NCBI GenBank assembly: GCA_947623455.1
Contig: OX392529.1
Coordinates: forward strand, 7,316,001-7,380,000
DNA from: Mimachlamys varia
Lineage: Eukaryota; Mollusca; Bivalvia; Pectinida; Pectinidae
Length of the DNA stretch: 64,000 bases
Direction of reading: 5' to 3'
Both the position numbers and the translations under genes were made by a program. Positions 36,121 to 48,023 of this stretch are shown piece by piece; within the stretch, counting starts at the first letter, position 1; each line of letters begins with the position of its first letter. The notes below the pieces were generated by a model that was given only the letters and a program-made list of their open reading frames with translations, was not told the origin of the DNA and searched no databases.

Positions 36121-39100
36121 AAGGATTACTCGTATATAAGGAAGGGTTATTGTATATAAGGATGGGTTACTGTATATGAGGAAAAGTTACTGTATATAAG
36201 GATGGGTTACTGTATATGAGGAAAGGTTACTGTATATATAAGGATGGGTTACTGTATATAAGGAAGGGTTACTGTATATAAGGATGGGTTACTGTATATA
36301 AGGATGGGTTACTGTATATAAGGAAGGGTTATTGTATATAAGGAAGGGTTATTGTATATAATGATGGGTTACTGTATATAAGGAAGGGTTACTGTATATA
36401 AGGAAGGGTTATTGTATATAAGGAAGGGTTATTGTATATAAGGAAGGGTTACTGTATATAAGGAAGGGTTATTGTACATAAGGAAGGGTTACTGTATATA
36501 AGGAAGGGTTACTGTATACAAGGGAGGGTTATTGTATATAAGGAATGGTTATTGTATATAAGGAATGGTTATTGTATATAAGGAAGGGTTATTGTATATA
36601 AGGAAGGGTTATTGTATATAAGGAAGGGTTATTGTATATAAGGAAGGGTTACTGTATATAAGGAAGGGATATTGTATATAAGGAAAAACTACTGTATTAT
36701 GGAAGGGTTACTGTATATAAGGAAGGGTTACTGTATATAAGGAAGGGTTATTGTATATAAGGAAGGGTTATTGTATATAAGGAAGGGTTACTGTATATAA
36801 GGAAGGGATATTGTATATAAGGAAAAACTACTGTATATATGGAAGGGTTATTGTATATAAGGAAGGGTTATTGTATATAAGGAAGGGTTATTGTATATAA
36901 GGAAGGGATATTGTATATAAGGAAAAACTACTGTATATATGGAAGGGTTACTGTATATAAGGAAGGGTTATTGTATATAAGGAAGGGTTATTGTATATAA
37001 GGAAGGGTTACTGTATATAAGGAAGGGATATTGTATATAAGGAAAAACTACTGTATATATGGAAGGGTTACTGTATATAAGGAAGGGTTATTGTATATAA
37101 TGAAGGGTTATTGTATATAAGGAAGGGTTACTGTATATAAGGAAGGGATATTGTATATAAGGAAAAACTACTGTATATATGGAAGGGCTACTGTATATAA
37201 GGAAGGGTTATTGTATATAAGGAAGGGTTATTGTATATAAGGAAGGGTTACTGTATATAAGGAAGGGATATTGTATATAAGGAAAAACTACTGTATATAT
37301 GGAAGGGTTACTGTATATAAGGAAGGGTTGTTGTATATAAGGAAGGGTTACTGTATATAAGGAAGGGATATTGTATATAAGGAAAAACTACTGTATATAT
37401 GGAAGGGTTACTGTATATAAGGAAGGGTTACTGTATATAAGGAAGGGTTATTGTATATAAGGAAAAACTACTGTATATAAGGATGGGTTACTGTATATAA
37501 GGAAGGGTTGATGTATATAAGGAAGGGTTAATGTATATAAGGAAGGGTTACTGTATATAAGGAAGGGTTACTGTATATAAGGAAGGGCTATTGTACATAA
37601 GGAAGGGTTACTGTATATAAGGAAGGGTTATTGTATATAAGGAAGGGTTACTGTACATAAGGACAGGTTATTGTATATAAGGATGGGTTACTGTATATAA
37701 GGATGGGTTACTGTATATAAGGAAGGGTTATTGTATATAAGGAAGGGTTACTGTATATAAAGAAGGGTTACTGTACATAAGGACAGGTTATTGTATATAA
37801 GGAAGGGTTACTGTATATAAGGAAGGGTTACTGTATATAATGATGGGTTACTGTATATAAGGAAGGGGTATTGTATATAAGGAAGGGGTATTGTATATAA
37901 GGAAGGGTTACTGTATATAAGGAAGGGTTACTGTATATAAGGAAGGGTTACTGTATATAAGGAAGGGTTATTGTATATAAGGACGGGTTATTGTATATAA
38001 GGAAGGGTTATTGTATATAAGGACGGGTTACTGTATATAAGGAAGGGTTACTGTATATAAGGAAGGGTTATTGTATATAAGGATGGGTTACTGTATATAA
38101 TGATGGGTTACTGTATATAAGGAAGGGTTACTGTATATAAGGAAGGGTTACTGTATATAAGGAAGGGTTACTGTATATAAGGAAGGGTTATTGTATATAA
38201 GGAAGGGTTACTGTATATAAGGAAGGGTTACTGTACATAAGGACAGGTTATTGTATATAAGGAAGGGTTACTGTATATAAGGAAGGGTTACTGTATATAA
38301 GGATAGGTTACTGTATATAAGGAAGGGTTACTGTATATAAGGAAGGGTTACTGTACATAAGGAAGGATTACTGTATATAAGGAAGGGTTACTGTATATAA
38401 GGATGGGTTACTGTATATATGGACGGGTTATTGTAAATAAGGAAGAGTTACTGTATATAAGGAAGGGTTATTGTATATAAGGAAGGGTTATTGTATATAA
38501 GGAATGGTTATTGTATATAAGGAAGGGTTATTGTATATAAAGAAGGGTTATTGTATATAAGGAAGGGTTATTGTATATAAGGAAGGGTTACTGTATATAA
38601 GGACGGGTTACTGTATATAAGGAAGGGTTATTGTATATAAGGAAGGGTTTTTGTATATACGGATGGGTTACTGTATATAAGGAAGGGTTACTGTATATAA
38701 GGACGGGTTACTGTATATAAGGAAGGGTTACTGTATATAAGGAAGGGTTATTGCATATAAAGAAGGGTTACTGTATATAAGGAAGGGTTACTGTATATAA
38801 GGAAGGGCTACTGTATATAAGGACGGGTTACTGTATATAAGGAAGGGTTATTATATATAAGGACGGTTTACTGTATATAAGGAAGGGTTACTGTATATAA
38901 GGAAGGGTTACTGTATATAAGGAAGGGTTACTGTATATTAGGAAGGGTTACTGTATATAAGGAAGGGTTACTGCATACTAGGAAGGGTTATTGTATATAA
39001 GGAATGGTTACTGTATATAAGGAAGGGTTACTGTATATAAGGAAGGGTTATTGTATATAAGGAAGGGTTATTGTATATAAGGAAGGGTTACTGCATACTA

Positions 39101-39372
39101 GGAAGGGTTACTGTATATAAGGAATGGTTACTGTATATTAGGAAGGGTTACTGTATATTAGGAAGGGTTACTGTATATAAGGAAGGGTTATTGTATATAA
39201 GGAAGGGTTATTGTATATAAGGAAGGGTTATTGTATATAAGGAAGGGTTATTGTATGTAAGGACGGGTTACTGTATATAAGGAAGGGTTACTGTATATAA
39301 GGAAGGGTTACTGTGTATAAGGAAGGGTTACTGTATATACGGATGGGTTACTGTATATAAGGATTGGTTAAG
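36121..39372. repeat. Minisatellite, 20-bp unit, about 160 copies
   Basis: Unit aaggaagggttactgtatat, very homogeneous. A 120-bp higher-order block marked by ggaaaaactactgtatatat recurs several times between 36680 and 37480. It follows the 17-bp array after about 75 bp of unique sequence. Confidence 0.97.
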
Positions 39373-40100
39373 CTAGAAGGCGACTTCAATCCTATGTACA
39401 ATTAAATCTGTCACACTTTAAGCGACAAATTAAAACTCATCTTTAGCTGCAGTTAAAACAATCTTTATGAATGTAAATATAAGCACGGGCGACATTATAT
39501 TCATCTGTCACCCAAATTGAAATCATATCGAATGTATACTAACATTATGTAACAGCTCAATGCTTAACTTTATCTTGAATGCATTATACGCTATTTACAA
39601 AATACGGTTATATGTCAAACAAACTGTATAGAATCGTAAATTATCTGTTTTGTTTCCTCTAGTGCGATATAACACATTAATCATTACGGGATAAGGAGCA
39701 GACAGGTAACATAAACAATCATTTAGGTCAAATTAATTATAGCGACAACGAAATATCAATCACAGCCTACCAACCGTCCGATGTAAAATGATTACAGATA
39801 CGTATAAGACATCGGGAGATGTGTCACATAAATCATAGCATTAGTGTTTACCGATACACTTAGTATAATAAACTGGTACAGAGTATAAATAAGGAGAAAA
39901 GTGACATAAATATATCGGTGGATATTCGAAATGAAAACTACAAAACCTATAAAAACATGCTATTTAAATGTTATTGTCGGAACACATAAGCAAATAGTGT
40001 AGGTTACTAAGAAACAACAATTTCCACATATGCAAATAATCACATCCTATGGGATCTCCATCAGAGGATACAATATACATTATATTATATCACGTATGTA
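39373..40100 (-). other. Intron 1, unique stretch
   Basis: About 730 bp of AT-rich sequence between two arrays; no coding or structural signal seen. Confidence 0.6.
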
Positions 40101-43100
40101 AGTGACAGGTCCAGTACATACACTGTACAGATTACTGACAGAGCCAGTACATACACCGTACAGATTACTGACAGAGCCAGTACATACACTGTACATATTA
40201 CTGACAGCGCCAGTACACATACTGTACAGATTACTGACAGAACCAGTACACACACCGTACAGATTACTGACAGAGCCAGTGCACACACCGTACACATTAC
40301 TGACAGAGCCAGTGCACACACCGTACAGATTACTGACAGAACCAGTACACACACCGTACAAATTACTGACAGAGCCAGTACACAAACCGTACATATTACT
40401 GACAGAACCAGTACACACACCGTACATAGTACTGACAGAGCCAGTACATACACTGTACAGATTACTGACAGAGCCAGTACATACACTGTACAGATTACTG
40501 ACAGAGCCAGTACACATACCGTACAGATTACTGACAGAGCCAGTACATACTGTACAGATTAGTGACAGAGCCAGTACATACACTGTACAGATTACTGACA
40601 GAGTCAGTACATACACCGTACAGATTACTGACAGAGCCAGTACATACACCACACCGTACAGATTACTGACAGAGCCAGTACATACACCACACTGTGCATA
40701 TTACTGACAGAGCCAGTACACACACCGTACAGATTACTGACACAGCCAGTACACACACCGTACAGATTACTGACAGAGCCAGTACACATATACCGTACAG
40801 ATTACTGACAGAACCAGTCCACACACCGTACATATTACTGACACAGCCAGTACACACAACGTACAGTTTACTGACAGAGCCAGTACACGCACCGTACATA
40901 TTACTGACACAGCCAGTACACACAACGTACATATTACTGACACAGCCAGTACACACAACGAACAGATTACTGACAGAGCCGGTACACACACCGTACATAT
41001 TACTGACACAGCCAGTACATAATGTACAGATTACTGACAGAGTCAGTACATACACCATACAGATTACTGACAGAGCCAGTACACACACTGTACAGATTAC
41101 TGACAGAGCCAGTACATACACCGTACAGATTACTGACAGAGTCAGTACACACACTGTACAGATTACTGACAGAGCCAGTACATACACCGTACAGATTACT
41201 GACAGAGCCAGTACACACACTGTACAGATTACTGACAGAGTCAGTACATAATGTACAGATTACTGACAGAGTCAGTACATACACCATACAGATTACTGAC
41301 AAAGCCAGTACACACACTGTACAGATTACTGACAGAGCCAGTACATACACCGTACAGATTACTGACAGAGTCAGTACACACACTGTACAGATTACTGACA
41401 GAGCCAGTACATACACCGTACAGATTACTGACAGAGCCAGTACACACACTGTACAGATTAGTGACAGAGTCAGTACATACACCGTACAGATAACTGACAG
41501 ATCCAGTACATACACCACACCGTACAGATTACTGACAGAGCCAGTACATACACCACACTGTGCATATTACTGACAGAGCCAGTACACACACCGTACAGAT
41601 TACTGACACAGCCAGTACACACACCGTACAGATTACTGACTGAGCCAGTACATACACCGTACAGATTACTGACACAGCCAGTACATACATCGTACAGATT
41701 ACTGACAGAGCCAGTACACATATACCGTACAGATTACTGACAGAACCAGTCCACACACCGTACATATTACTGACACAGCCAGTACACACAACGTACAGTT
41801 TACTGACAGAGCCAGTACACGCACCGTACATATTACTGACACAGCCAGTACACACAACGTACATATTACTGACACAGCCAGTACACACAACGAACAGATT
41901 ACTGACAGAGCCGGTACACACACCGTACATATTACTGACACAGCCAGTACACACAACGTACAGATTACTGACACAGCCAGTACACACAACGAACAGATTA
42001 CTGACAGAGCCAGTACACATATACCGTACAGATTACTGACAGAACCAGTACACACACCGTACATATTACTGACACAGCCAGTACATACGGCGTACAGATT
42101 ACTGACACAGCCAGTACATACATCGTACAGATTACTGACAGAGCCAGTACACATATACCGTACATATTACTGACACAGCCAGTACACACAACGTACAGAT
42201 TACTGACAGAGCCAGTACACATATACCGTACAGATTACTGACAGAACCAGTCCACACACCGTACATATTACTGACACAGCCAGTACACACAACGTACAGT
42301 TTACTGACAGAGCCAGTACACGCACCGTACATATTACTGACACAGCCAGTACACACAACGTACATATTACTGACACAGCCAGTACACACAACGAACAGAT
42401 TACTGACAGAGCCGGTACACACACCGTACATATTACTGACACAGCCAGTACACACAACGTACAGATTACTGACACAGCCAGTACACACAACGAACAGATT
42501 ACTGACAGAGCCAGTACACATATACCGTACAGATTACTGACAGAACCAGTACACACACCGTACATATTACTGACACAGCCAGTACATACGGCGTACAGAT
42601 TACTGACACAGCCAGTACATACATCGTACAGATTACTGACAGAGCCAGTACACATATACCGTACATATTACTGACACAGCCAGTACACACAACGTACAGA
42701 TTACTGACAGAGCCAGTACACATATACCGTACAGATTACTGACAGAACCAGTCCACACACCGTACATATTACTGACACAGCCAGTACACACAACGTACAG
42801 TTTACTGACAGAGCCAGTACACGCACCGTACATATTACTGACACAGCCAGTACACACAACGTACATATTACTGACACAGCCAGTACACACAACGAACAGA
42901 TTACTGACAGAGCCAGTACACACACCGTACATATTACTGACACAGCCAGTACACACAACGTACAGATTACTGACACAGCCAGTACACACAACGAACAGAT
43001 TACTGACAGAGCCAGTACACATATACCGTACAGATTACTGACAGAACCAGTACACACACCGTACATATTACTGACACAGCCAGTACAAACGGCGTACAGA

Positions 43101-44572
43101 TTACTGACACAGCCAGTACACACAACGAACAGATTACTGACAGTGCCAGTACATACACTGTACAGATTACTGACAGAGCCAGTACACACACCGTACAGAT
43201 TACTGACAGAGCCAGTACACACACTGTACAGATAACTGAATGCCAGTACACACACCGTACATATTACTGACACAGCCAGTACACACAACGTACAGATTAT
43301 TGACAGAGCCAGTACACACACCGTACAGATTACTGGCAGAGCCAGTACACACACCGTACATATTACTGACACAGCCAGTACACACAACGTACAGATTACT
43401 GACACAGCCAGTACATACACCGTACAAATTACTGACACAGCCAGTACACACAACGTTCAGATTACTGACAGAGCCAGTACACACACCGTACATATTACTG
43501 ACACAGCCAGTACACACAACGTACATATTACTGACACCGCCAGTACACACAACGTTCAGATTACTGACAGAGCCAGTACACACAACGTACAGATTACTGA
43601 CATGGCCAGTACATACACTTTACAGATTACTGACAGAGCCAGTACACACACTGTACAGATTACTGACAGAGCCAGTACATACACCGTACAGATTACTGAC
43701 AGAGCCAGTACATACACCGTACAGATTAGTGACAGAGCCAGTACATACACTGTACAGATTAGTGACAGAGCCAGTACATACACCGTACAGATTACTGGCA
43801 GAGCCAGTACACACACTGTACAGATTACTGACAGAGCCAGTACATACACCGTACAGATTACTGACAGAGCCAGTACATACACTGTACAGATTAGTGACAG
43901 AGCCAGTACATACACCGTACAGATTACTGGCAGAGCCAGTACATACACTGTACAGATTAGTGACAGAGCCAGTACACACACCGTACAGATTACCGACAGA
44001 GCCAGTACACACAACGTTCAGATTACTGACACAGCCAGTACACACACCGTACATATTACTGACACAGCCAGTACACACAACGTACAGATTACTGACAGAG
44101 CCAGTACATACACCGTACAGATTACTGACAGAGCCAGTTCATACACCGTACAGATTACTGACAGAGCCAGTACATACACTGTACAGATTAGTGACTGAGC
44201 CAGTACATACACCGTACAGATTACTGGCAGAGCCAGTACACATACTGTACAGATTACTGACAGAGCCAGTACATACACCGTGCAGATTACTGACAGAGCC
44301 AGTACATACACCGTACAGATTACTGACAGAGCCAGTACATACACTGTACAGATTAGTGACAGAGCCAGTACATACACCGTACAGATTACTGGCAGAGCCA
44401 GTACATACACTGTACAGATTACTGACAGAGCCAGTACACACACCGTACAGATTACCGACAGAGCCAGTACATACACCGTACAGATTACTGACAGAGCCAG
44501 TACATACACTGTACAGATTACTGACAGAGCCAATACACTGTACAGATTACTGACAGAGCCAGTACATGCACC
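40101..44572. repeat. Minisatellite, 33-bp unit, about 135 copies, with 501-bp higher-order repeat
   Basis: Unit about 'cagattactgacagagcca' plus 'gtacacacaccgta'. Between about 41700 and 43020 the array is organised in 501-bp blocks: segments at 41998-42222 and 42499-42723 encode identical open frames. A larger duplication links 40690 and 41560. The 437-codon plus-strand frame at 43240-44553 is a repeat artefact because 33 is a multiple of three. Confidence 0.97.
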
Positions 44573-45793
44573 CTTGCTAGATATGTTGATACAGATATTC
44601 GTAACCGCGATTGATAAGTAGTATGATACAAGTACTGATAGAGATCGTCTGGTCAAACAGAACAATACCCGAAGTACACGTCATTGTGTTACGATTACTA
44701 TAGATACTGACATATATATTGACATCGCCAACTTAACCGGGTTATCAAAGGATGATATCGTAGTGACTAGAAGTGATATCAGACAAATACATTGTATGTC
44801 TTACGGTATTGGCTACATGACATTTTACAGCATTGTTTATTACAAGTGCGACATCACACAACAGAAAAATGTACATGTATGTTTAGTAAGGATATCAAAG
44901 CATATACAAAATGTTCCAGTACATTGTATAGCATGGTAATTAACCCCTAGATCGTACAGGACAAGTATAGATTGGTTGGCTGGCGGGCAGGTGAACGCAC
45001 ATGTACTGGTCAGAATAGATTGTCTTTATAACCGCCCCTCCATTTTAGGGATAATCCGGCCTGGTAAATTCTGGGTTATCTGTCGTGATGTCATTTCTTT
45101 GTCTATCAATTAGTGTCCGTCTCCACGGAATACTGTACATTGTTGTGATAATTTAGTATGAAGTCTTTACTAGGCTCCAGTAGGCCGACTCATTAATTCT
45201 GTCTATTGTGGTGTTTTTCTCCTTTATGTAACTGTTGTCAGTTGGCGGAATATCTACACATACTTCTCACTCCTTATACGTTTCTAGAGGGGTTCCTATA
45301 CAACACTACACGTAAGTAAACGTCAGGAACGTCTACATGTCAGTTTAACTCACACCAAACACGTGCTCGCTTACATTTGATTAAGCTCTATCGAAATACA
45401 ATCACATTTGTTTTTAAATAGCTTAAAAATCTATAATAATGACACAAAACGGTACAGCTTCCTCCGGTAATGTTTAACGAACCAAAACTATTACTATGTA
45501 GAGGTACTTAAATTTTGAGAAACCAAAATCATCTCGATATAGATTATGTAGAACTACACTTAATGTACAGTATATTGATGTATATGACACACATGATTGA
45601 TATCAGACAGGTTGTTTTATTCGTATGTACTAAGAATTTATAGATGGAGAACTGTGCTTATGACGAAACTGAACCAGATACAGGTATACTATATCTTATA
45701 GACTTACGTATATAAGTGCGACTTTTTAAGTAACGGTGCTTTATTCTGAGAGACATTTGTTTGTTATTTGTTTGTTTGTTTGTTTTTACTTAC
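44573..45793 (-). other. Intron 1, exon 1-proximal unique part
   Basis: About 1.2 kb between the 33-bp array and exon 1's donor. A short gttt repeat (tttgtttgtt) lies at 45757-45787. No gene signal. Confidence 0.6.
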
Positions 45794-45977
45794 CTGTACA
45801 ATAAATTGAGACACCCAAATTCTTATTTAAATACAGCACATACTCCCCATCCGACGCGTTACTTCCCATAGATGCAGCTACCTCCGCACACGTTTTATAC
45901 TCAGTCATACACACAGTTTCTGAGATTACACAAACAAATGGTATAAGTACACAGAGAAAATAGCGCCACACTTCCAT
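45794..45977 (-). CDS. Exon 1: signal peptide and start of GON domain (residues 1-61)
   Basis: The start ATG at 45977-45975 sits in an aaaATGG context and opens a hydrophobic leader (MEVWRYFLCVLIPFVCVIS), with probable cleavage near residue 19. The mature part has TCAEVAAS, an NAS sequon, DGEYVLYL and VSIYC, the opening pattern of a GON domain. The donor is ACAG|GTAAGT, phase 1. A second in-frame ATG lies 12 codons upstream at 46013; I prefer the downstream one because it sits directly before the leader. A 5' UTR intron is possible (gagacag/gtaaat near 46190) but not established. The next intron is 11.4 kb and holds three minisatellites. Confidence 0.85.
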
Positions 45978-46469
45978 TTTTAGTATCGCTGGGGATATTC
46001 CATATATTGTCATCCCTGCATCCCTGTAAGGTGTGCTTCAGATCTCGTGAACAGGTCGGTCCCTCACTAAATACAGGTAAATCAGTCACGGATATATACC
46101 TACTTCATTATTTACAATGTATACAGGTATTATAGCGATAAGATAAAACAAGTACGTATTAGATAAAAATAAATTTACATTTCACATTTACCTGTCTCGC
46201 GTTGTCTCGGTCAGGTGAACGTGATGTATGACCTCAAAATGTGTATGTTTTTACACTCCTGAATTGCCTTGTTTGGGGATGTATTATCCACGCTACGTCG
46301 GCTTCTCTCTCCTACTGTTATAGACACTGCACTCAGCAATCATATCATACATTAGTATCATCATGTATACTCAGAGTTGCTACTCCGCGCTCTTGGAATT
46401 CTAGTGTTAACAATTGTATCTTTAACTTTAAAGGATGAATAATAAAAATAAAACGAAGCTACGTGTTGA
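45978..46469 (-). promoter_or_regulatory. 5' UTR and probable promoter-proximal region of the mosaic gene
   Basis: It lies directly upstream of the start codon. A TATA-like string (ggtatatatccg on the gene strand) is near 46090-46101 and a donor-like gagacag/gtaaat near 46190 could belong to a non-coding first exon. I cannot place the transcription start. Confidence 0.3.
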
Positions 46470-47452
46470 TTAAGGGTGTATTCTTCTGGGAAGTCAAAAA
46501 TTTCCTGTATTAAACTTTTTTGCTTACATACATTTTTGGAAAACGGAGTTAATGGCATGACAGAAAATGCAAAATTAATGATATGTCAGCGTGCTCGTCT
46601 TTGTGCTATGATCGGTCAAAGATACCAATATAACATAATAAGTGGTTTTAAGTGAATTTTGCAGCTTTGACCAATTCCAGGACATCTTCATACACTATTT
46701 TCCGAATTTGTAATCCAAAATGTATGAATGTTTGCAGAAATGACAAAAATACCATTGTCTTTTAAATTATGGAAATGGAATTTCTCTGCTGAATATTTTA
46801 ACTCAGGAAAGCGATTTTTAGTTACCCCTACCCCTTATTTTTTAATGAGAAAATCCTCATTTTTTCACCATTTTTTTCAGATTTAACGCGAAATAACAAA
46901 AGTTCTGCAATTAAGCTTTTTTAATATTTAGCATATGGACAGAGAATGGGTTTCTCTGTCTTAACCCGTCATAAAAAGGGGGTTAGCGTGCTTTATTTTT
47001 TGTCCCATTACTATTTGTGTTATTTTTCACAATTTCTGGTTCAAAAATAAAAAAGTGCTCCAGTTACACTAAAAATATGACAAAAATGCAAAAAGTATAT
47101 AATTATCCACTTTGTTGCATAATATTTCTAGAATATTGAACATTATAAAGTTGTACAGCAAATATTAGCTTGCTATGATTAAAAATGGCGAAACACTGAT
47201 GTTTTTAAGAGATCATTCCAGCATAAAAAGTTCGGCCTTTCGCGAGGTGCAAAAATATTTGGTAATTTTTTTTTTTAAATTCATATAAAAAAAGTTCTTC
47301 AAGCACGGACATCCATATTTTTGACACAATTTTCAGATGCTTATACACTATTAAAATTGATAAAAAAAAGTCTTCAATATAATGTAAAATGTTCAAAGGA
47401 GATTAAAACGAGACTTGAACGTGACTGAAACCTCAGAAGAATACATCCTTAA
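46470..47452. mobile_element. Non-autonomous TIR element with TTAA target duplication
   Basis: Left end GGGTGTATTCTTCTGGG (46474-46490); right end, reverse complemented, GGATGTATTCTTCTGAG (47432-47448). Each is flanked by TTAA (46470-46473 and 47449-47452). The interior, about 940 bp, is AT-rich with no transposase. TTAA duplication and short TIRs are typical of piggyBac-type elements, so a piggyBac-mobilised MITE is the likely class. It sits about 500 bp upstream of the gene's start codon. Confidence 0.75.
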
Positions 47453-48023
47453 GAAACTGACTGGCGTTAAGAGTTGGCGTGATTAATGTACAAAATTACA
47501 TGTAGTTACGGGTTTTCCATAAAGCGCAAAGATATTGATTTGCTAAGTAGAATGAAACTAAATATCTGTGTAATAATTTTCTTTGTAGAATAGAATCATA
47601 GATTTTCATAATAAAACTATTTATAGAATACAATGCAGTATGTTATCCAAAAATCTCATCATTCATATCATTCAATCACTCTCAAAAATACTTTCGACTT
47701 TCCCGCCCTTTACTCGACTACATATCAAATTTTCTCGTGGGAGCATTTTTCAAAGAAAAGCGGGCGCCGAGAACGAAATCGTGGGAACAGTTTAGTTCTT
47801 GGTTAGCTGAAAATACCTTGTTGAGATAAGTAACAAAACTTGTTTAATGCTTTATGAAAAATTCATTAAAGAACGTATTCAGTCTCTAAAAAAAACCCTT
47901 ACCAATCTAATTTTACGCTCAAATGCATCATGGCTGTTTAAATCTCTTAATAACAATATTCACAAACCATGCAGAAATTACAGAATTCACTGTTTTCCAA
48001 TGGATTTTTCTTTACATGGAATC
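47453..48023. other. Intergenic, unique
   Basis: About 570 bp with no recognisable feature; a 61-codon plus-strand frame (47847-48032) has no motif. Confidence 0.6.

Larger units (their letters stand above)
1..45977 (-). other. Gene span: secreted GON-WSC-EGF-LamG mosaic protein, 3' end outside window
   Basis: Fourteen exons on the minus strand form one reading frame of 634 codons. Every junction is GT-AG and every exon-exon phase matches: 1,1,2,1,0,1,2,1,0,2,1,1,0,0 at successive exon ends. Domain order is signal peptide, GON, WSC, Cys-rich, EGF-like, Cys-rich modules, EGF-like, FN2-like, LamG-like start. The gene continues to the left, because exon 14 ends with a donor and the LamG fold is incomplete. 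The many cysteines, several N-glycosylation sequons and the leader point to secretion. GON is known from the C-terminus of ADAMTS9/ADAMTS20-type proteases, but no protease domain is seen here. The ligand and function are unknown. I saw no transcript evidence; the model rests on domain recognition and phase. Confidence 0.8.

Noticed and set aside
40080..44665. Many open frames on both strands (up to 437 codons) with PVHTPYRLLTE or CTGSVSNLYGV
   Set aside because: Frames of the 33-bp array on both strands; no conserved frame choice and no flanking exon signals.
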